Origin: JASFBA01 sp036172265 | Lineage (GTDB): Bacteria; Chloroflexota; Chloroflexia; DTKN01 | Reading direction: 5' to 3' | Length of the DNA stretch: 64,000 bases | NCBI GenBank assembly: GCA_036172265.1 | Contig: JASFBA010000017.1 | Span: 24,504 to 88,503 of the forward strand | In this document: positions 59,125 through 64,000 of the stretch, in pieces | How the letters are laid out: the number at the start of each line of letters is the position of its first letter | Numbering within the stretch: position 1 is the first letter of the stretch | Notes under the pieces: generated by a model | The model's input: only the letters and a program-made list of their open reading frames with translations | What the model was told of the DNA's origin: nothing | Database searches by the model: none | Made by a program: the position numbers and the translations under genes

Positions 59125-59765
59125 TTCTCCTGAACCTCCTTTGCGGTATCCTCCTCGGCGGGCCGGCCGGCCGCTTCGGGTTTGGGGGCCATGGCGCGTT
59201 GGGCTAGGTGGGCGTAGACGGTGCCGGGGAGGGCTTCGATCACCTGGTTGAAGTGGACGATGGCCTGGCCCCTCTTTCCCAGGCGCTGGTAGGCCAGGCC
59301 CAGGTTATAGTGGCAGGCAGCCTCGTAACGCGGGTTGAAGTGGCGGGTAGGACGGCGGGCCAGGGCGCTTTCCAGGGCATCGGCTGCCTCCTGCGGCCGG
59401 CCGGCCCGCAGGAGGGTCGCCCCCCGGTCGATCTGGGCGATCACATAGCTGGAGGCATCGGGCCACAGCCGCAGGGCTGCCTCGTAGAACCCCAGCAGCC
59501 GGGCCGGCGATAGGGCGTTGCGGAGCACCCGGGCCAGGTCCACCAGAAGCCGCACCCGCATAGTTAGCAAGTAAAGGACTACCAGGAGAAAGATGGGGGG
59601 CGGGACGAACGCCCCGCTCAGCGCCAGGAGGGAAAAACCGACCGTGATCCCCACTCCTTCCAGGGCGAATTGGAGAGAAAGGCCCTCCCGGCGCAGCCAG
59701 GCCAGTCCACCGAAGATAACCACGTAACAGAGGCCGACGCCCAGAAGGATCAGGACGGGGTTCAA
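59121..59765 (-). CDS. Membrane-anchored TPR protein
   Basis: 214 residues. Two or three N-terminal membrane helices (about 3-23, 35-52, 55-72) are followed by TPR-like helices (about 95-195), with ALRLWPDASSYVIAQIDRGATLL and YNLGLAYQRLGKRGQAIVHF as the clearest repeat. TPR surfaces bind short peptides or partner proteins, here probably the ArsA pair. It overlaps the genes on both sides by four bases, so translation of the operon is tightly coupled. Confidence 0.7.
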   Translation of the reverse strand: MNPVLILLGVGLCYVVIFGGLAWLRREGLSLQFALEGVGITVGFSLLALSGAFVPPPIFLLVVLYLLTMRVRLLVDLARVLRNALSPARLLGFYEAALRLWPDASSYVIAQIDRGATLLRAGRPQEAADALESALARRPTRHFNPRYEAACHYNLGLAYQRLGKRGQAIVHFNQVIEALPGTVYAHLAQRAMAPKPEAAGRPAEEDTAKEVQEK

Positions 59766-60754
59766 GCCGACCCTCCCCCGGTCCCGAAGAGGTGCTCGGC
59801 GGTCCGTTCCAGCATGGAGATGCCGCAGACCTCAGTCTCGAAGAGCGGCACGACGGCCCGCACATTCGGGAAGGTGCGCCGGATTTCCTCCATATACTCG
59901 TCCTGCATCTGAAGGCGGTTGAGGACGAATTCCGGGGCTTTTTCTCCGACGGCGGCGCGGTCTATGCACATATTCACGATCACACCACCCACCGGGATAC
60001 CGAACTCGTGAAACCACTGGATAAAGCGCCGGATGACGGCGATGGGCAGGGCCTCGGGGAGGGTGACGAAGAAGAAGGAGGTGAGTTCAGGGTTGGTGAG
60101 CAACTCCTTGGCGTGGCTCATGCGCTGGCGGAGGGAGAGGAGGTATTCCATCAGGGGGTCTTTCTCCTGCTTGCGCTTGCTGAAGGAGAGGAGTTCCCGC
60201 AGGGTACGCGCCTCTTCCCGGCTCTTGACCATTTTGTTGACCCAGAGGGAGTAGACGCTGGACATTCCCAGAAGGCGGCGGGCGTTAGCCGTGGGGGCTG
60301 TGTCGAAGACGTACACCTCGTACTCGTCGCGGAACATGAGGTCAATCATGTTCTCAAACATGGCCGATTCTTCAAAGGCCGGGTTCATTGTGGCCGATTC
60401 GACGAACTCGTCGGCCCGGGTCTTGATGTCGGCGAATTTGAGGAACCATTCGATCTTTTCCCGAATCTCCCGCTTCGACTTCTCGATCGTGTCGCGGGTG
60501 TCAATTTCATAGGCCCAGAGGTTGGCCTGGCCTACCACTGGGGTAGGGGCGCCGAAGACGTTTTGGCCTAGACAACTGGTTAGGCTGTGCACCGGGTTGG
60601 TCGAGGCCAGGAGGGTGCGGCGGCCCTGCCGGGCAAACCAGAACGCGGCGGCCCCGGCCATGACCGTCTTTCCCACGCCACCTTTGCCTCCGAAGAAGAC
60701 GTACTTCAGGCGGGGATGCTCGTTCAGAAATTGCACCATCGTTTTTTCTGTCAT
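59762..60754 (-). CDS. ArsA/Get3-like ATPase 1 (switch I Asp replaced by Asn)
   Basis: 330 residues. FFGGKGGVGKT (20-30) is the deviant Walker A with the signature Lys. The switch I block reads ASTNPVHSL, with Asn53 where Get3 and ArsA keep the catalytic Asp (STDPAH). Switch II FDTAPTANARRL (150-161) is intact. There are no Get3-type CxxC zinc cysteines. A single ArsA half, so it must dimerise. Its partner is probably the adjacent ArsA2. Get3-type ATPases escort hydrophobic segments, ArsA drives anion export; no ArsB is present here. Confidence 0.8.
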   Translation of the reverse strand: MTEKTMVQFLNEHPRLKYVFFGGKGGVGKTVMAGAAAFWFARQGRRTLLASTNPVHSLTSCLGQNVFGAPTPVVGQANLWAYEIDTRDTIEKSKREIREKIEWFLKFADIKTRADEFVESATMNPAFEESAMFENMIDLMFRDEYEVYVFDTAPTANARRLLGMSSVYSLWVNKMVKSREEARTLRELLSFSKRKQEKDPLMEYLLSLRQRMSHAKELLTNPELTSFFFVTLPEALPIAVIRRFIQWFHEFGIPVGGVIVNMCIDRAAVGEKAPEFVLNRLQMQDEYMEEIRRTFPNVRAVVPLFETEVCGISMLERTAEHLFGTGGGSA

Positions 60755-60765
60755 GGCTGCGCCTC

Positions 60766-61743
60766 CTATTCCTCTCCGAACATGGCCCGGGCCATGCGTT
60801 CGATCATCGGCAGGCCGGTGACATCCCGTTCAAACTCGGGAATCCGGGCGAGTACCTCCTGGCCGAAGGTACGTTCGATCTCGGCCAGGTACTTTTTCTG
60901 CATGGCTAGGCGGTTGCGCAGGTATTCGGGAATGTCCTGTTCGGCCAATTCCGATGGAAGGACGCGGTTGACGATGTAGCCGGAGATCGGCACGCGAAAT
61001 TTGGCAAAGAGTTGGGCGGCCTTTAGTGTATCTAGGATGATCATTTCCTCGGGGATGACGACGAAGAAAAAGGCCGTCTTCTGGCGGTCGGTCAGGATGC
61101 TGGAGGAGGTGTTGATACGGGAGCGGATTTCCTGCAGTTCGCGCAGGATTTTATCCTCCTCCATTTCCTCCCGGCGTTGCATGATGCGGGCCACCTGGGC
61201 ATATTCCTCCATTTCTTCGCGCAGGGCGGTGATCTTGGCGATCCACTGATCGTAGACGCTGGCCATGCTCAGGTAGTAGAGGGCGTGGCCCAGGGGGACC
61301 AGGTCGTAGATATAATAATCATAGTCCTGGCCTACCACAATGTCCACGACGGCGTCGAAGATGGCGCTTTCCTCCATAGCCGGTTCGGCGGCGGCGGCCC
61401 GGATGTAATCTTCGATCTCATCAGGGACCTGCTCCAGGCCGTACATATCCAAAATCTTCCGGTGGATCTCTTCCTGGTACTCGCGGATGCGCCGGTCGGC
61501 ATCAATCTCCTCGGCGAAGAGGTTGGGGATGATTTCCACCGGTCCCTTGCCGAAGATATCCCGCTGGAAGATGTCGGAAAGGGAGGCCTGAGGGTCCACC
61601 GAAAAGACCAGGACACGGTGGCCTTGCTGGGCCAGCCAGTAGGCAGTGGCGGCAGAGAAGGTGGTTTTGCCCAATCCGCCCTTGCCGCCGAACATGATGT
61701 AGCGTCGTTCCGGGTGTTCGCGAAAGATTCGGGCCAGGGACAT
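60766..61743 (-). CDS. ArsA/Get3-like ATPase 2 (switch II degenerate)
   Basis: 325 residues. FGGKGGLGKTTFSAATAYWLA (18-38) is Walker A. Switch I keeps Asp50 in FSVDPQASLSDIF. Switch II, expected as DTAPT, is DLVPLGHALYYL (147-158): both Thr residues and the Ala are lost. The protein is otherwise colinear with ArsA1, including LPEALPIAVI-like VIPEEMIILDT and a final C-terminal FERDVTGLPMIERMA block. It complements ArsA1, which lacks the switch I Asp but keeps switch II. ATG 61743 is 14 bp after the small gene upstream. Confidence 0.8.
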   Translation of the reverse strand: MSLARIFREHPERRYIMFGGKGGLGKTTFSAATAYWLAQQGHRVLVFSVDPQASLSDIFQRDIFGKGPVEIIPNLFAEEIDADRRIREYQEEIHRKILDMYGLEQVPDEIEDYIRAAAAEPAMEESAIFDAVVDIVVGQDYDYYIYDLVPLGHALYYLSMASVYDQWIAKITALREEMEEYAQVARIMQRREEMEEDKILRELQEIRSRINTSSSILTDRQKTAFFFVVIPEEMIILDTLKAAQLFAKFRVPISGYIVNRVLPSELAEQDIPEYLRNRLAMQKKYLAEIERTFGQEVLARIPEFERDVTGLPMIERMARAMFGEE

Positions 61744-61757
61744 TTTCTCCTCGCTTT

Positions 61758-62030
61758 CTAGGCTAAAGCGTCGGTCAGGTCGCGCTCGCGGAGCATACGT
61801 CGTTTCCAGGTAGCGATCTGAGGGACGACGTAGGGCAGAATGCGCAGCGAATAGTAGGGGGGCAGGATGGGGATGCCCAGGAGGTCCCCCATAGTGATAA
61901 GGATGAAGAGGTGTTCCATACTGCCCCGCGTCTTCAGGGCATAGCGGGCCATATCGTGGCCGGCCATGCCGTAGAGGATGCTCTTGAAGGCATCCAGGAA
62001 ACCACCCGTTTTCTTCTCTTCTTCGGTCAT
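61758..62030 (-). CDS. Small hydrophobic protein B of the ArsA operon
   Basis: 90 residues from ATG 62030, which follows GGAGG. An amphipathic start (FLDAFKSILYGM) is followed at about 40-75 by LFILITMGDLLGIPILPPYY and SLRILPYVVP, then a basic tail KRRMLRERDLTDALA. It is a clear paralogue of the next gene upstream (62056-62376), sharing GDLLGxPxLPPYYxLR and RExDLTD/E. The hydrophobic stretch near the C-terminus makes it a candidate client of the ArsA pair. I know no family name. Confidence 0.75.
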   Translation of the reverse strand: MTEEEKKTGGFLDAFKSILYGMAGHDMARYALKTRGSMEHLFILITMGDLLGIPILPPYYSLRILPYVVPQIATWKRRMLRERDLTDALA

Positions 62031-62055
62031 AGTTTTACCTCCATCGCTATGCTTT

Positions 62056-62376
62056 TCATCCGATCTCCTGATCAAGAAGTTCGGTCAGGTCCTTCTCCCG
62101 CAGGACGCGGAAACGCCAGCCGGCGAGGTAGGGAAAGGCATAAGGCAGGAGCCGCAGGGTATAGTAGGGAGGAAGAAGCGGCAGGCCTAAGAGGTCGCCG
62201 AAGACGGCCAGGACGAAGAGGGTTTCCAGCCGGCCGCGCTCCTTCTCCAGTTCGCGCACCCACTCGTAGAGGCTCATCCCGTAGAGGATTTCGCGGAAGG
62301 TGCGCCCCAGGATACGGAGACGGGAAGATAGACCTTTCCAGACCTGTTCCCAACCCTTTGCCGTTTTCTTCTCCAT
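62056..62376 (-). CDS. Small hydrophobic protein A of the ArsA operon
   Basis: 106 residues from ATG 62376; the frame stays open upstream but over the thioredoxin-like gene. An N-terminal amphipathic part ends REILYGMSLYEWVRELEKERG. Residues 53-84 read LFVLAVFGDLLGLPLLPPYY and TLRLLPYAFP, followed by RVLREKDLTELLDQEIG. It is a paralogue of protein B, 25 bp downstream. Pro-Pro-Tyr-Tyr in the middle of the hydrophobic stretch argues against a simple straight membrane helix; a hairpin or membrane-surface fold is possible. Confidence 0.75.
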   Translation of the reverse strand: MEKKTAKGWEQVWKGLSSRLRILGRTFREILYGMSLYEWVRELEKERGRLETLFVLAVFGDLLGLPLLPPYYTLRLLPYAFPYLAGWRFRVLREKDLTELLDQEIG

Positions 62377-62405
62377 CGCGTTTTCCAGGAGGAGGCGCGA
62401 GGGCC

Positions 62406-62771
62406 CTACAAGGACCCCCGCGCCTCCTCCAGAGCCTGCTCCAGGGTGGTTCGATCCCACCCGGTTACGCGTCTACGGCCCTGGACGATGAAGGTAGGGT
62501 AGCGCCGAACCCGATGGCGGAGGCACTTCCAGAAGCCTTCGAGCGACTGGGGGTCCAGGAGACGTACCTGCAATTCGTTCCTGTAGCGCCGAAGCAGGTC
62601 TTCGACCCACAGACGCAGCCGTTCGGCTTCTTCCCGGAGTTCCGGGGGATATTCCCGGAACATCTCCAGGCGCACCTGATCGCCCAGTTGGGCCTCCATC
62701 AGGCGCTCGCACGACATACAGGGCCGCAGCGTTGTAAGAAGCGGCGTGATGATCTCCAGTCGAATGGTCAT
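62406..62771 (-). CDS. Thioredoxin-like protein with CMSC motif
   Basis: 121 residues. RPCMSCERLM gives a C-x2-C pair (Cys18, Cys21) after a short strand, and YPTFIVQGRRRVTGW gives the cis-Pro-containing strand of the thioredoxin fold, followed by a last helix LEQALEEA. It lacks the WCGPC sequence and has an Arg/Glu-rich middle, so it is likely a specialised redox partner. First gene of the run leading into the ArsA operon; a 29-bp gap follows. Confidence 0.65.
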   Translation of the reverse strand: MTIRLEIITPLLTTLRPCMSCERLMEAQLGDQVRLEMFREYPPELREEAERLRLWVEDLLRRYRNELQVRLLDPQSLEGFWKCLRHRVRRYPTFIVQGRRRVTGWDRTTLEQALEEARGSL

Positions 62772-62819
62772 CTTCTTCTTGGCCGGCGGGCTGTCCCCGA
62801 CCCACGATCCAATACGATT

Positions 62820-63859
62820 TCACCGGGCCGCTTTAGCCATCTCCGCCCGACGGCGCAGGATGGAGAGGATGGCATCTACGGCCAGGATAACGGCCAGCAC
62901 GACCAGGACCAGGGCGAGCACCCCGATCGTTATCTGGGCGGCGATGTCCTGCCAGGCGGTCAGGGTGGGGAGTTTCCTGAAGAAGGCGTTATAGGCCGAC
63001 CAGAGCAGCGCTGCGACGGTGGTAACGAACATGAAGATAAAGGGCCAGAAGGTCCACTGGTAGTTCTTGGCCTTGGACATCAGCCAGATGGTGACGAGCA
63101 GGAGAGCCAGGGAGGCCATCAGTTGGTTGGCCGCGCCGAAGACACCCCAGATCTGGATAAAGGGCACGATCCAGATGAGGAAGAGGGTGAAGAGGAGGGC
63201 GATGATCGAGCCGACATGGACGTTCTTGAGGATGGGAATGCGGTCCCCCAGCGCCTCGGCACTGGCCACGCGCATGAAGCGCACCACCAAGTGCATGATG
63301 GTCAGAGCCATCAAGGTGAGGAAGACGGCACCATAGGCCATGCCAAAGCCCTGACCCAAGGCCTGGTCCAGTCCCCAGTTGTTCATGAAGTTCGAGAGGC
63401 CCTTGGAGAAAACGGCTGCGGCCGCTCCCGGACCGCCGGCATCCTGGTACCCCTTGAAGCTGCCGAAGGCGACGGTGGCAGCCAGGAAGGCCATGGTGGC
63501 AAAGAACATTTCCAGGAACATGGCCCCACCGCCGACGTAGAGGCCGTCCGTCTCCTTCTCCAGTTGTCGGGCCGTGCCGGAGGAGGAGACCAGGCTATGC
63601 CAGCCGGAGATGGCCCCACAGGCGATGGTTACAAAGAGCATCGGCCAGAGAGGACCTGCCCCTGTAGTGAAGGTCGTGGTGGCCGGAAAGTCCCCCATGC
63701 TCGGGGCCCCGATGAACAGGCCCACCACACCGCCGATGACGCCTAGGAGGACGATCCAGAAGGAGACGTAGTTGATGGGTTGAGCCCAGCGCCAGATGGG
63801 GAGGACGGCACCCAGGTAGCAGAAGACCAGCACCAGCAGGCTGCCGATAAAGCCAGCCC
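62820..63859 (-). CDS. CstA-family carbon-starvation transporter, 5'-truncated at a rearrangement
   Basis: About 345 residues of the C-terminal half of CstA: WAQPINYVSFWIVLLGV, PLWPMLFVTIACGAISGWHSLVS (family signature), ETDGLYVGGGAMFLEM, IWGVFGAANQLMASLALLLV. CstA proteins take up peptides or pyruvate. Reading upstream, the frame is cut at 63861-63863 by a TAA that belongs to an inverted segment. The first in-frame start is GTG at 63833, inside a membrane helix. The N-terminal half is missing, so this copy is broken here (or the assembly is). Confidence 0.7.
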
Positions 63860-64000
63860 ATTAACTACGTCGCCTTCTGGATCGTCCTCCTCGGCGTCGT
63901 GGGTGGCGTGATCGGCCTGCTGATCGTACGCCCTGGTCTGGGAGAAGATACCCGCCGGGATCGTCCAGCCTTTGAGTTCGGTGTACTTGGCAAAGCCGAC
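63854..64000. other. Inverted cstA-like segment and edge of a second cstA-like copy
   Basis: From 63854 to about 63940 the plus strand encodes QPINYVAFWIVLLGVVGG and then VIGLLI, a diverged copy of the minus-strand cstA segment at 63695-63788. Beyond about 63940 the minus strand again reads CstA-like protein (VGFAKYTELKGWTIPAGIFSQ), resembling the later VAFGSFKGYQ...AVFSKG part of cstA. So an inverted fragment sits between two cstA-like sequences. Confidence 0.6.

Noticed and set aside
59762..61743. Arsenite-pump ATPase of an ars operon
   Set aside because: No ArsB, ArsD, ArsR or ArsC nearby, and arsenic-binding Cys of ArsA are not seen.

Overview
The window looks like high-GC, single-membrane (monoderm) Chloroflexota DNA, most likely Anaerolineae-like. 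That placement is inferred from gene content. Supporting features are an exported protein ending in the YLPLV-type tail common in that phylum, several surface proteins on long Pro/Thr linkers, a Cys/His cluster ahead of a GerMN protein, an 11-gene complex I operon without nuoEFG, a CIRCE/HrcA heat-shock circuit, and tRNAs without an encoded CCA. Most intergenic promoters read as TTGACA-like, 17 nt, TATAAT-like, and ribosome sites are strong AGGAGG-type sequences that allow ATG, GTG and TTG starts.

Layout. 1-450: 5' part of hrcA with its own CIRCE operator. 777-5262: tRNA-Asn, a CooC-type nickel ATPase, a nucleotide-sugar epimerase, a GH36 alpha-galactosidase and tRNA-Pro. 5313-13126: lgt, two large GT-C-like membrane proteins, a VTT-domain protein and the NAD(P)HX repair enzyme. 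13161-18356: a leader with three competing inverted-repeat arms, pyrimidine-nucleoside phosphorylase, a truncated exported protein, a beta-helix lipoprotein and a GerMN protein. 18531-25504: tpiA, a HIT/amidohydrolase pair, AlaX coupled to an unusual Amt homologue, and a glycosyltransferase. 25571-26213: wreck of a toxin-antitoxin locus. 26742-30627: an MFS pump, ThpR, an odd FolD and a lipoprotein. 30697-36411: VapBC and an exported protease / LytR_C / polysaccharide deacetylase run, then GatD. 36499-46191 (mostly minus strand): iron ADH, dxs, tRNA-Arg, UPF0316, Sua5, a seven-repeat propeller membrane protein, a COG2509 flavoprotein and tryptophanase. 46328-58457: nuoABCDIHJKLMN and endonuclease III. 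58606-64000 (minus strand): a compact operon of ferredoxin-like DUF2148, TPR, two ArsA/Get3-like ATPases, two small paralogous hydrophobic proteins and a thioredoxin-like protein, preceded by a rearranged cstA.

The best candidate for an undescribed system is the 58606-62771 operon. ArsA1 has Asn where Get3-type ATPases keep the catalytic switch I Asp, but retains the switch II DTAPT. ArsA2 keeps the Asp but has lost DTAPT. The two may therefore form an obligate heterodimer, and the two small hydrophobic paralogues beside them look like possible clients. A 91%-identical remnant links this operon's 3' end to the distant folD locus (28826-28873 and 58562-58627), so the two genes were once convergent neighbours. 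Other notable items are a FolD lacking its catalytic Lys and carrying a zinc ribbon, an Amt homologue lacking the second pore histidine, and a tryptophanase leader that appears to hide its own ribosome site.
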